The notes under the pieces: model-generated
The model's database searches: none
What the model was told of the DNA's origin: nothing
What the model saw: the letters and a program-made list of their open reading frames with translations, nothing else
Assembly: GCF_021283545.2 (NCBI RefSeq)
Contig: NZ_CP128540.1
Coordinates: 4,809,501-4,873,500 of the forward strand
Reading direction: 5' to 3'
Length of the DNA: 64,000 nucleotides
Source: Pseudomonas alloputida
GTDB taxonomy: Bacteria; Pseudomonadota; Gammaproteobacteria; Pseudomonadales; Pseudomonadaceae
Translations under genes and position numbers: made by a program
Shown: positions 1 to 7,537 of the stretch, in pieces
How positions within the stretch are numbered: the first letter of the stretch is position 1
How the letters are laid out: every line of letters begins with the position of its first letter

Positions 1-1615
1 AGTTTTGCTCGATGGCCAGCAGGTCCAAGGCCCGCTGCTTCATCTCATCACTGCTGTAGGCATTCTTCAGCGGCGCATCCAGCGTGCGCTGATCGATGCT
101 CAACTGCCGCTTCACGCTTGCATCAAAACCGGCGACCGCCTTGTCGTCCTCCTTGGCCTGCTTCAGTTGCTTCAGCTGGTCCAATTCAGCGGCCAGGCCC
201 TTCAGACGCTCTTGCTGCTTGGCGCTCAGGCCGGTGAGATTCCCCGACTCCAGCTCGAACTGGAGCTTGGCCACCTCCGTGGCTTCTTTGCGCTTGTCCG
301 TCTCGGTGTTGATAAGGGCAATCTGGCGTTTGTAGCCTTCCTCGGCGGTGTCGAACTGACCCTGGAGTTTTTTGGCAGCGGCTTCGGCCGCTTTGGCGGC
401 CTCTTGCTGGGCTGGGGTAGTCGGCGTGAATGTGCCTGGCTGTGGCGTACCGCCACCAAGTTCTGCGGCAGCTTTTTTAGCATCAATTACATACTGACGA
501 ATCTTGTCGCCCGCCAGCGGCTTAGCAAGCTCCTTATTGATTTCCTCGATAGCCACACGTGCATTGCCAAAATTCACCAGCGCGTCCTGACGCATATTTT
601 CAGCGGCAGTTTTGAAATTGCGCGAAGTCTCTCCGAACGTGATTTTCCCGAGAATGTCGTTACCCGCAGCACCTATAGAATTCAGGTAATACATGGCCGT
701 ATCAAAGCTACCGACCAGGGTCTGCGCAGTGATATTGAACGCCCGAGCAATGCCGTCACCGATGCTGGCTGTAACCGCTACGGTCTCAATCATTGAGTCG
801 GCTAGAGCGCTGATCTGTGACTTCAATCCCCCAGCTTCTTTGGTACTGCTTGCCAAGTCCTTCGAAAGCTGCGCCAGCACAGGCATGAATTCGGCGGCTA
901 GTGTGGTCTTCACTGCCCCCAAATATGTGCCAAGTACGGTGAGCTCATTACTGAACTGCTTGGCAGCCAGAATGGTTGTTTCATCCATTACGGCGCCAGC
1001 AGCTTCAGCTGCATCACCATATTCCTTGAAACCCTGGGAATTGTTCCGCAACAGCGGCAATAGAGCCGTTGCGTCACTGGCAATCGCTTCAAGGTAGAAA
1101 GTCATTTCCGACTGACTAACCTTCGCCTTTTCAAGGCTGGACACATACAGGCCAAGAGCCTGGCTGCCACTCAGGTTGCGAAACTGCTCAGCGGTAACGC
1201 CAACCTTCGGCGCGATCTGCTCAAAGAAGTCGGCCATCCCGCCGCCTCCGGTGTTCAGAAAATCACCGACTTTGTCATTCACGTCCTTGAGAATGTCGGA
1301 AAGCTTGTCCTGCTCGACCCCTACTGTTTTGGCCCCTACGGCCATCTTTTGGAAATCAGTTACGCTGACGTTTGCTACTGCGGCAAGGTTGGATATCTCA
1401 GATGCTGAATTGACAGCTGAGACCATCATCGTCGTAAACGCAGTAACAGCAGTCGCAACGCCTGCGCCCACAGCAGTACCTACCGCTTTGGCGCTCTTTT
1501 CAACCTCTTTACGCCACTTGGCGGAACTGCGCTCCGCCTTGTCCATGCCGGCTACAAACCCGCCAACCTGTGCAATAACGTCCAGAGTCAAAGTGCCCAG
1601 CGATCTTGAGGCCAT
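1..1615 (-). CDS. Phage tail tape measure protein (3' part outside window)
   Basis: The reading frame is open from an ATG at 1615 to the left edge, giving the first ~538 residues. The N-terminus begins MASRSLGTLTLDVIAQVGGF, typical of lambda-family tape measure proteins of Pseudomonas phages. It is followed by Ala/Lys-rich helical stretches, and from about residue 380 by a charged coiled-coil region (PAQQEAAKAAEAAAKKLQG and beyond). These proteins set tail length and help inject DNA. It follows the tail chaperone genes, as expected, except that an extra gene (1673-2023) is placed between them. The long plus-strand frames over this region are shadows. Confidence 0.9.
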   Translation of the reverse strand, partial: MASRSLGTLTLDVIAQVGGFVAGMDKAERSSAKWRKEVEKSAKAVGTAVGAGVATAVTAFTTMMVSAVNSASEISNLAAVANVSVTDFQKMAVGAKTVGVEQDKLSDILKDVNDKVGDFLNTGGGGMADFFEQIAPKVGVTAEQFRNLSGSQALGLYVSSLEKAKVSQSEMTFYLEAIASDATALLPLLRNNSQGFKEYGDAAEAAGAVMDETTILAAKQFSNELTVLGTYLGAVKTTLAAEFMPVLAQLSKDLASSTKEAGGLKSQISALADSMIETVAVTASIGDGIARAFNITAQTLVGSFDTAMYYLNSIGAAGNDILGKITFGETSRNFKTAAENMRQDALVNFGNARVAIEEINKELAKPLAGDKIRQYVIDAKKAAAELGGGTPQPGTFTPTTPAQQEAAKAAEAAAKKLQGQFDTAEEGYKRQIALINTETDKRKEATEVAKLQFELESGNLTGLSAKQQERLKGLAAELDQLKQLKQAKEDDKAVAGFDASVKRQLSIDQRTLDAPLKNAYSSDEMKQRALDLLAIEQN

Positions 1616-1631
1616 CTTTTTCTCCGAGCAT

Positions 1632-1655
1632 AAAAAAACCCGCACTCGGCGGGCT
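1632..1655 (-). terminator. Rho-independent terminator upstream of tape measure gene
   Basis: On the minus strand a GC stem (CCCGC/GCGGG arms, loop of five) is followed by a run of seven T. It lies between the superinfection-immunity gene and the tape measure start, so late transcription must read through it, consistent with Q-type antitermination. A near-identical element is at 3553-3578. Confidence 0.75.
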
Positions 1656-1672
1656 AATTGTCATGATTATAA

Positions 1673-2023
1673 CTATCGACCAAGAACCTTGGACTTCTCT
1701 GCTTCAAATTCTTCAGCGGTAAGATGTCCGCGATCTCTCAGTTCGGCCAACTTCTCAAGCTTCAAGTAAGGATCTTCCTTGTCTGGCCGCGTGACCAGTA
1801 TCTCTTTGTGCTTAACCGTAGAATTGCTCTTTATCGCAGACACCGACCATATAAGCGATGCAACCCAGCCTATAAATGTCCAGCCAAGCAACAGATTCAG
1901 GAAAAAAATCGAAGCCTTGTTGTGATGCCCTCGTACCACTGAGATCAGGAATGGCAGAAGGTACAAAGCCGTCATCCCTATCAGCATTGGCGCGGCATCA
2001 AATGGTTCTGGGTTTACTGCCAT
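1673..2023 (-). CDS. Superinfection immunity family membrane protein (moron)
   Basis: 116 residues from ATG 2023, which has a GGGAG motif upstream; an in-frame TTG at 2041 is less likely. Two hydrophobic segments (roughly residues 12-32 and 38-62, with LNLLLGWTFIGWVASLIWS) match the Imm_superinfect family (PF14373, as in T4 Imm). The C-terminus (KLAELRDRGHLTAEEFEAEK) looks like a SHOCT motif. It probably sits in the inner membrane and may block DNA entry of related phages. It interrupts the usual tail chaperone-tape measure order, has its own downstream terminator, and looks less GC-rich than the flanking tail genes, all typical of a moron. Family call is by recognition; function is inferred. 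Confidence 0.8.
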   Translation of the reverse strand: MAVNPEPFDAAPMLIGMTALYLLPFLISVVRGHHNKASIFFLNLLLGWTFIGWVASLIWSVSAIKSNSTVKHKEILVTRPDKEDPYLKLEKLAELRDRGHLTAEEFEAEKSKVLGR

Positions 2024-2094
2024 GGCTTGGGCTCCCTGCAATCCCTTTCATTGGAGGACGGCAATTTACCATCATTGCCAGCAGGGTTGCACCA

Positions 2095-2789
2095 CTACGC
2101 CCATGTAGCCTTGGCATCCTCTAGGGAGATCGGCCTGTCGTCCTGATCGTGCGGTGTGAAGTCTGCAATGGTGTAGGGTGCCGGCCGCTTCTTCGGGTCT
2201 CGCGCCTGGTTGGCCAGGATCATGGCCAGCAGGCCAGTGGCGCGCTCCACCCGCATTCCGATGTGGAGCGAGCCGCGGCGCTGCCTGTACTTCTCCCAGG
2301 ACCTGAACTCACGAAGGCTCAGGTTTTCCTTGGCTTGCGCGATCGTCGAGCCGCCGATTCCGGAGAGGACGAGCTCGTGCCAGAGTTCGTCGAGCTCGGT
2401 GAGTTCTTCGTCTTTCCCAGGTCGTTTACCTCCTGAATGGCAAACAGCAGCGCGACGGACAGGGCGCCATCGAGGGAGCCAAGACGCTTGGTGCTCTCGG
2501 GGTCTTTCTCCAGCTCAGCCGGATCGAGCGGGCCATGGGTAATGTCCAGCGGGCTGCTGAACACCGGGTTGCCGTGTTCGTCGCAGATCGACGCTGCAAT
2601 CCGGCCGGCGATGCTGTCTTGCTTGCTGGCCACCGACATAACGTCGCTCACCGCCGTCTGGTAGCCCAAGGGGCGGACGTAGACGATGGCGGTGAAGTCG
2701 GTGCCGTTCTGGCGCCACTTGATTTCCTTTTCTACCGGACGCCCGGTGAACGAGCCAGCGCCCTTGAGCGCGTCGAGTGTCAACTTCAT
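2095..2789 (-). CDS. Tail assembly chaperone G-T fusion made by programmed -1 frameshift
   Basis: Reading zero frame to the slippery site (2418-2412) gives 126 residues. A -1 shift then opens 105 more codons ending in TAG at 2097-2095, for a ~231-residue protein. The T part reads DEELTELDELWHELVLSG and later FRSWEKYRQRRGSL, a sensible acidic/basic protein, whereas the zero-frame tail is low complexity. The T frame has no own strong start signal and overlaps G by ~90 nt. This is the same arrangement as lambda G-GT. Frameshifting itself is inferred from the site and from lambda. Confidence 0.85.
2319..2789 (-). CDS. Phage tail assembly chaperone (G-like, zero-frame product)
   Basis: 156 residues from ATG 2789, lying just downstream of the tail tube gene (9 bp gap) as lambda gpG does. 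The N-terminal part (MKLTLDALKGAGSFTGRPVE) resembles tail assembly chaperones of HK97-like phages; the last ~30 residues become Ser/Arg-rich and of low complexity, as expected for sequence after a frameshift site. These chaperones coat the tape measure protein during tail assembly. The product is the main partner of the longer fusion described at 2095-2789. Confidence 0.85.
   Translation of the reverse strand: MKLTLDALKGAGSFTGRPVEKEIKWRQNGTDFTAIVYVRPLGYQTAVSDVMSVASKQDSIAGRIAASICDEHGNPVFSSPLDITHGPLDPAELEKDPESTKRLGSLDGALSVALLFAIQEVNDLGKTKNSPSSTNSGTSSSSPESAARRSRKPRKT
2412..2418 (-). promoter_or_regulatory. Ribosomal -1 frameshift slippery heptamer G GGA AAG
   Basis: On the minus strand the zero-frame codons are CTG GGA AAG ACG, giving the heptamer G-GGA-AAG in the exact X XXY YYZ phase. 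It is the same heptamer used by the lambda G-T tail genes. Slipping back one base gives GGG AAA GAC and enters the T frame. Confidence 0.85.
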
Positions 2790-2797
2790 GGGTTACC

Positions 2798-3532
2798 TCA
2801 GGCGTTGGTGGTCTTGGGGATCCAGGCGGAGCCGCCAGAGCGCTGGATGGTGGCGGCAGTGGTTACCGCTGCGTTAGCGGCATGGTCGAACGGGAAGTCA
2901 GCCACATAGCCGTCGAACAGGAACCAGGTGCGGGTGGGCGGGAGCACGAAATCATCCGCATCACCCAGGACCGCAGTAGCAGCGGCGCCAGTGCCAGCCC
3001 CACCGGTGAAGCTGATGGTCGGCTTACTGGTGTAGCCGGAGCCGGCGTTGGTGATGTTGAAGCCAACCACCTTGCCATCCTCAATGATCGCGGTTGCAGC
3101 TGCGCCGGTACCGCCACCACCAGAGAACGCAACGGTCGGTGCCGAGGTGTAGCCGGTACCGCCATCGGTCAGCTCGATGGCGGCCAGCGCGCCGGCGACG
3201 CCGACCGTGGGTTTAATGCCCTTGCCGTCAGACCAACCGACTACCCAGCGAATGCTCTCGATCGTGTCGTCTTCCGAGATCTGATGAAGGCGCACGTGCG
3301 AGGCGTTGCGTGGGTCGACGTTGAGGGTCAGCGAAGCCTGGCCAGGGGTGCGCAGGCCACGCAGGTACTTGCGCACGGTGTCGCTGAGACAGGTCACTTC
3401 AACCTGGTCAGCAGGGTTGCCGCCTGGGCTGAAGGCGGTGGCGCATTCAACCTCCATGACTTCGAATACGGTACGGTTTGCAGCTGTGGGCACCAGGGCA
3501 TAGACCTGGGTACCCTGAGCGAGAATCGCCAT
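2798..3532 (-). CDS. Major tail tube protein with two glycine-rich repeats
   Basis: 244 residues from ATG 3532 ([17 protein letters not shown]), which has GGAG 10 bp upstream; a further in-frame start at 3568 would cross the terminator and is rejected. Residues 1-105 and the last ~50 look like a tail tube subunit, and its place before the chaperone genes fits. Inserted at about residues 121-152 and 160-191 are two copies of a motif of form [24 protein letters not shown], a repeat seen in various phage structural proteins, perhaps surface-exposed. The repeat function is unknown. Confidence 0.85.
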   Translation of the reverse strand: MAILAQGTQVYALVPTAANRTVFEVMEVECATAFSPGGNPADQVEVTCLSDTVRKYLRGLRTPGQASLTLNVDPRNASHVRLHQISEDDTIESIRWVVGWSDGKGIKPTVGVAGALAAIELTDGGTGYTSAPTVAFSGGGGTGAAATAIIEDGKVVGFNITNAGSGYTSKPTISFTGGAGTGAAATAVLGDADDFVLPPTRTWFLFDGYVADFPFDHAANAAVTTAATIQRSGGSAWIPKTTNA

Positions 3533-3552
3533 GGGTTTCTCCAATTGCGGGC

Positions 3553-3578
3553 AAAAGAAAACCCGCACTGGGCGGGCT
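3553..3578 (-). terminator. Rho-independent terminator upstream of the tail tube gene
   Basis: Minus-strand stem CCCGC/GCGGG followed by TTTTCTTTT, in the gap between the DUF3168 gene and the tail tube start. It resembles the terminator at 1632-1655. Confidence 0.65.
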
Positions 3579-3597
3579 ATTGGGGTTTGTTGCAGCT

Positions 3598-3966
3598 CTA
3601 CCGGTGGACCATCCAGTCCACGTCGAAGCTGGCTCGATAATTCTTAGTCTCGGGGTCGCGGCCTTCAGCACCCCAGCGGGTGACGTAGGCGTCCAGCTCG
3701 ATCGCGTCACGGATGGCGTCACGGACCTGCCGAGCCGAGTCGCCAGTGGTGGCGTACACATCGACCTGCAAGGTCACGTTGTCGACATCAGGACGGCCCG
3801 CCAGGTAGTTCTCGGGACTGCCGCTGACGACCTGCCAGACCGCATATGGCTTGGCCACGCCCTGCTCAGCCTCCCCAAAAGAGTAGAGGCGCATGCCGGT
3901 GCCTGCGCCGAGCAGCGCTGTAACGTCAGGGCTCCGCAGGCAGGCCTGCACAATTGGTGGTGTCAT
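3598..3966 (-). CDS. Tail completion/terminator protein, DUF3168 family
   Basis: 122 residues, starting [20 protein letters not shown], with the DUF3168 pattern (small N-terminal helix, [20 protein letters not shown], and [18 protein letters not shown]). Members cap the tail tube at the head-proximal end (HK97 gp11/lambda gpU role). Its start overlaps the stop of the gp10-like gene by 4 bp, so the two are probably translationally coupled. Confidence 0.85.
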   Translation of the reverse strand: MTPPIVQACLRSPDVTALLGAGTGMRLYSFGEAEQGVAKPYAVWQVVSGSPENYLAGRPDVDNVTLQVDVYATTGDSARQVRDAIRDAIELDAYVTRWGAEGRDPETKNYRASFDVDWMVHR

Positions 3967-4448
3967 GAGCGTGCTGCCTTTTTCGCTGCTCGCCGGATGG
4001 CGCGGTCGATTGCCTTCTCGTACTCAGTGACGAAGGTATTGGTCACCTCGCTGATGCTGTCGGCCAGGGCCGGGCGCATAAACGGGGCAGCGGCCATCTT
4101 CTCGGTACCGAACTCGAACAGGCGCCAGTGCGGCGTCGGGGCGTTCTGGCTGAGATCACCGCCATCCTTGAGCACGGCGCCGTGTAGCACACCTATCCGG
4201 AAGCCGAGGTCACCGGTCTGCTTAAAGAGGCGGCCATTCCAGCGCAACGCGATGTTGTCCGATATCGACCGGCCGGTCGCCTTGTCGTCAATCCGCTCGG
4301 CTCCCTCTTTGGCCTTTTGCACCACCACCTGGGCCGCCTTGCGTAGCGCGGCACGGCCACCCTTGCGCCGAACGTCATAGCTGACCGACTCCAGCTTCCC
4401 CAGCAGGGTATCCAGGCCGGTGATGCTGAACTCGACCCCATCAGCCAT
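3963..4448 (-). CDS. HK97 gp10-like head-tail/tail completion protein
   Basis: 161 residues, MADGVEFSITGLDTLLGKLE, then a basic helix (RRKGGRAALRKAAQVVVQKAK) and FEFGTEKMAAAPFMRPAL, the signature region of the HK97-gp10 family (tail completion, neck). It overlaps the head closure gene by 8 bp and the DUF3168 gene by 4 bp, keeping the canonical order connector-closure-gp10-DUF3168-tube. Confidence 0.88.
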   Translation of the reverse strand: MADGVEFSITGLDTLLGKLESVSYDVRRKGGRAALRKAAQVVVQKAKEGAERIDDKATGRSISDNIALRWNGRLFKQTGDLGFRIGVLHGAVLKDGGDLSQNAPTPHWRLFEFGTEKMAAAPFMRPALADSISEVTNTFVTEYEKAIDRAIRRAAKKAARS

Positions 4449-4782
4449 CCTTAACCCCCTTCTCGACCAAGATCGTCAGGTAGTCGAGGCCAGACTTAGC
4501 GTCGGCCAGCGGCGGGCCAACGATGCTATACACCTCCCCCCGGTACAGGATGCGCATGGTGGCTAGGACGCCAGGCCGGTATCGGATAACCATCCGACTC
4601 GTGGCCTGCGCCTGGCCGGCCTGGGCGGCAATGAAGTCTCTGGCCGACAGATCTTCGACCCTGGCTGGGCACTTCTCCCAGCGAGTGACCCATTCTGGCT
4701 CCCCGAACTCGAGGGTCACCGGGTCACGCACCGCTTTCAGCTCCTGAATGTCAATGCGGTGCCGGAGCTTGCCGGCCTGCAT
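4441..4782 (-). CDS. Phage head closure protein (head-tail joining)
   Basis: 113 residues from ATG 4782 (MQAGKLRHRIDIQELKAVRD). The longer in-frame start at 4908 would overlap the preceding gene by 126 bp and is rejected; the chosen ATG overlaps that gene's stop as ATGA. The pattern of RHRIDIQ, a Trp-containing strand, FIAAQAGQAQATSRMVIRYR and YRGEVYSIVG is that of the Phage_H_T_join family (PF05521), which closes the capsid exit and receives the tail. Confidence 0.88.
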   Translation of the reverse strand: MQAGKLRHRIDIQELKAVRDPVTLEFGEPEWVTRWEKCPARVEDLSARDFIAAQAGQAQATSRMVIRYRPGVLATMRILYRGEVYSIVGPPLADAKSGLDYLTILVEKGVKDG

Positions 4783-5258
4783 CACACTCCCATCCGGATG
4801 CGATATGGCATCAGCAGGTGCTGCGATGCCACCGGAAGCTCGGTAGCGATGGTCCCGGTCACGACATCCTCGCGGTTGGCAAACAAATGGCCCAGCTTCA
4901 GCAGGCAAGCCGCCTGAATAGAAGAATTGAGCACCATGCCGTAGGCAATGGCGTCTGCATGGTCATACGCATCGGCCAGAGCCTGGCGGGCATGGTCGAG
5001 CAGTCGGCAGCGCAGCGCGTAGTCCTGCTCGGTCTCAGCTGCGGTGACCGCCGCTGCGTTAACGTCCTTCGCTTGCTGCAGGGCGGCCGACACGCCGGCG
5101 CGGGCTTCGTCGAGCGTCACCTGGTCGAGGTAGAAGCGTCGGTTGAGGAACTGCATGGCCGCCTCCTCCGCCGCATCAAGCTGCGCCTGGACCAGCACCT
5201 GGTCTTCAGGTTCAGCCAGCAGATGGTGCATGGCCAGGTCGATGGCGATCACGGACAT
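4782..5258 (-). CDS. Head-tail connector protein (gp6-like)
   Basis: 158 residues, MSVIAIDLAMHHLLAEPEDQ, with a helical body and a short C-terminal strand (LMPYRIRMGV), matching the HK97 gp6/SPP1 gp15-like connector family that binds below the portal ring. The middle (residues ~45-80) has an Ala-rich insertion of helical character compared with the ~100-residue minimal family. It sits 3 bp from the gene at 5262. Confidence 0.82.
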   Translation of the reverse strand: MSVIAIDLAMHHLLAEPEDQVLVQAQLDAAEEAAMQFLNRRFYLDQVTLDEARAGVSAALQQAKDVNAAAVTAAETEQDYALRCRLLDHARQALADAYDHADAIAYGMVLNSSIQAACLLKLGHLFANREDVVTGTIATELPVASQHLLMPYRIRMGV

Positions 5259-5261
5259 GGA

Positions 5262-5486
5262 TCACTCCTTGGGCTTGGTGGCCGCTCCCTTGCCGCCCTT
5301 GTTGGCCGGCTCCGGCGCCTTCTTGTTGTCTGGGTCTTCGGCTTTCTTCACGTCGTATTCCTCGATGAGGCCGTTGCGCAACAGGTCACGAGCGCGCTGC
5401 TCGTCCACCGTAATGGTCGAACCGCGCTTTGCGTAGACGCCGTCGTTGTTGAAACCCTTGATGGTTTTTACGCTGACTTCTGGCAT
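5262..5486 (-). CDS. Small phage protein of unknown function in the head module
   Basis: 74 residues. The first ~45 (MPEVSVKTIKGFNNDGVY...ARDLLRNGLIEEYD) form a compact mixed fold, and the tail is Lys/Pro/Ala-rich and probably disordered. It lies between capsid and connector genes, where HK97-like phages often have a small virion-associated or linker protein. I do not recognise a named family. Confidence 0.7.
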   Translation of the reverse strand: MPEVSVKTIKGFNNDGVYAKRGSTITVDEQRARDLLRNGLIEEYDVKKAEDPDNKKAPEPANKGGKGAATKPKE

Positions 5487-5527
5487 GGTCTGCCGCGCCC
5501 CGTTGCCGAGGCGCGCTCCGGTGATGG

Positions 5528-6781
5528 TTACGGGGCGTCGAATTCGCCGTGAACGAACGACTCTTCGCGGTACACCGCCAGCGCCAGGCGCTCTTCTGCG
5601 CGGATGGTGACCATGTTGGTGCGGAAGTTGTCGCCGTCTTCAGTGGAGACCTCGACAGCCGCTTCCTCGCGGTCGAACACCTGGGCTGCGATGTTCATCG
5701 CGCCGACCAGGAACTCGCCTTCCGGTACGGCGTTGCTGTCCACCACCGGCAGTTTCCACAAGCGCTGCACGCCACCTTCCTGCACGTTGACCCAGATGTA
5801 GGAGCCGTTGGCGTCCTTGGTGAGTTCGATGTCGGCCCAATCGACCGGATTCAGGGCGATGGCCGAGGCGCGGTATTCCGCGACGCGAACCTGCAGAATG
5901 GCGCGGCGCAGGGTGTCGATCTTGGTGTCGCCGGTTTTGCGCAGGGCGTTGTTGAAAGCGGTCGCCTGCGGGATCAGGCCCAGCAGGTTCTGACCGGTAC
6001 CGTCGCCTGCCAGGATCTGCTCTTCTTCCTTGTACTTCAGGCCGTAGATGGCGCGCCCGTTGATGTAGCTCTGCAGCAGCGGAATATCCGACAGTACCTG
6101 CTTGGAGGCCTTGAACCAGTGAGCGATGGTACGCACCGGGGTGGTCTTCAGCTCGAAGGACAGGTCCGACTGGGCCTTCAATGCGCCCTCGCCAGCCTGA
6201 GCGGCGGCCATGTTCTGGAAGCCGCTCTCGCGCACATACTCGATGGCGTTGGACGAGGTGCGGCCCGGCATGATCAGGTCACGAATAGTGAACTGTCGCT
6301 CAGGCTCAGTGATGATGCCTGGCAGGCGGGTCGGCTGGATGGCAACGCCCACGCCGCCGGTCCCGGTGGTGGCACTGGTGATGTTGGTGACAGCCTTGCG
6401 ACCGATGCGCGCGATACCACGACCACGGGTTTGCAGGGCCTTGAATTCTTCGGTTTCAGAAAGCTCTTCACCAACCGATTTCACGTCAACCGGATCGTTT
6501 GCCGCGAAGCGGCGGGCCATCTTCTGCTCGATCTCCTGCAGGCGATCCTGCAGGCCCAGGCCATCCTTCACCAGGCCGTCGAGAACGGTCTTGGTTTCCT
6601 CGAGGATGGTGCCGTGCTCTTTGATTTCAGCCGCCGCCTTACTGGCGAAGGCCTTGATTTCCTGATCGCGCTCATCGAGCAGGTCGTTGACCGCTTTCAG
6701 CTGGATCTTGTCGTCGGCGTGCTCCTTGCGCTGGAACTGGCGATGTTCGGAGCGAGCCTGGTTGCTCATGGCGTTATGCAT
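5528..6781 (-). CDS. HK97-fold major capsid protein
   Basis: 417 residues from ATG 6781, with GAGGA upstream. Residues 1-~105 are a charged coiled coil (KAVNDLLDERDQEIKAFASK), the delta/scaffolding domain that the protease removes in HK97. The rest is the capsid fold: FTIRDLIMPGRTSSN, the E-loop region (YVRESGFQNMAAAQAGEGAL), VRTIAHWFKASKQVLSDIP, and the A-domain LNPVDWADIELTKDANGSYI. Its position after the protease gene (9 bp) fits the HK97 order. Confidence 0.95.
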   Translation of the reverse strand: MHNAMSNQARSEHRQFQRKEHADDKIQLKAVNDLLDERDQEIKAFASKAAAEIKEHGTILEETKTVLDGLVKDGLGLQDRLQEIEQKMARRFAANDPVDVKSVGEELSETEEFKALQTRGRGIARIGRKAVTNITSATTGTGGVGVAIQPTRLPGIITEPERQFTIRDLIMPGRTSSNAIEYVRESGFQNMAAAQAGEGALKAQSDLSFELKTTPVRTIAHWFKASKQVLSDIPLLQSYINGRAIYGLKYKEEEQILAGDGTGQNLLGLIPQATAFNNALRKTGDTKIDTLRRAILQVRVAEYRASAIALNPVDWADIELTKDANGSYIWVNVQEGGVQRLWKLPVVDSNAVPEGEFLVGAMNIAAQVFDREEAAVEVSTEDGDNFRTNMVTIRAEERLALAVYREESFVHGEFDAP

Positions 6782-6790
6782 GGTGATTCC

Positions 6791-7537
6791 TCAAAACGAA
6801 GGGAGGGAAAGAGCGGGGCGCGACTTGAGCGCCTCAGCGATTTCAATTGCTGCCAGGTCGCCCTCGGACTCGCTCCGGAGCAGGTGCTGCAGGCCACGGT
6901 TGGCAATCACCGCAGACTGAGTCTTCGAGAAGCCTGCCTCGCGCAGGAGCAACTCAAATTCGGGCATCGAAGGCAGGCCGCCGTGGGCCAACTTCGACTT
7001 GATCGTGTCGGTGCGGGCCTCGTCATTGGCCGGCACGGTCACGATGGAAATCTCGATCAGGTCGAGCTTGGTCAGCGTGCGAATGCGGGTCTTCTCATCG
7101 AAGCTAGACTCGCGCACGTAGTAGCCGATCGACAGGCCGGTGATCGAACGCGTCTGCATGCCGCGGTAAGCGATGCGCGCATACGGGGCGTCCTGCAGCC
7201 AGAGCTCACCGGCGCCGAACAAACCCCGGTCGTCTTCCTTCATGCTGCTGATGTCCCAGCTGCCAATAGGCTCGCCGGTGCGGTGCTGCCAGAGCACCGG
7301 GAAGGTTCTCGACTTGGCCTTGGCGTCCTCGATCGACTCCAGGAAGGCGCCAGGCGCGACCACCTCGTTGTAGCTGTCGACCACGCCGAACACTGAGCCG
7401 TAGCCAGAAAAAAGGCCGTCGTCGCCGACAGCCTTCACGTCATAGTCGAAAGAGCGGTACTTGACTGCCGCTGCTCGATCCTTGTGTCCCGCCTTGACGC
7501 CGGGCCCAGACCACCAGCTGGTGGGTGCGGTTTTCAT
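6791..7537 (-). CDS. HK97 family prohead protease
   Basis: 248 residues of peptidase family U35. GLFSGYGSVFGVVDSYNEVV is the family N-terminal motif; His85 (in LWQHRTGEPIGS) and Ser136 (in SITGLSIGY) are the likely catalytic pair. It cleaves the capsid delta domain during maturation. It overlaps the portal gene stop by 4 bp and precedes the capsid gene. Confidence 0.93.
   Translation of the reverse strand: MKTAPTSWWSGPGVKAGHKDRAAAVKYRSFDYDVKAVGDDGLFSGYGSVFGVVDSYNEVVAPGAFLESIEDAKAKSRTFPVLWQHRTGEPIGSWDISSMKEDDRGLFGAGELWLQDAPYARIAYRGMQTRSITGLSIGYYVRESSFDEKTRIRTLTKLDLIEISIVTVPANDEARTDTIKSKLAHGGLPSMPEFELLLREAGFSKTQSAVIANRGLQHLLRSESEGDLAAIEIAEALKSRPALSLPSF

Noticed and set aside
5549-7396. A 615-codon plus-strand frame across capsid and protease genes
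   Set aside because: Antisense to the HK97-type capsid and protease; no recognisable domain.
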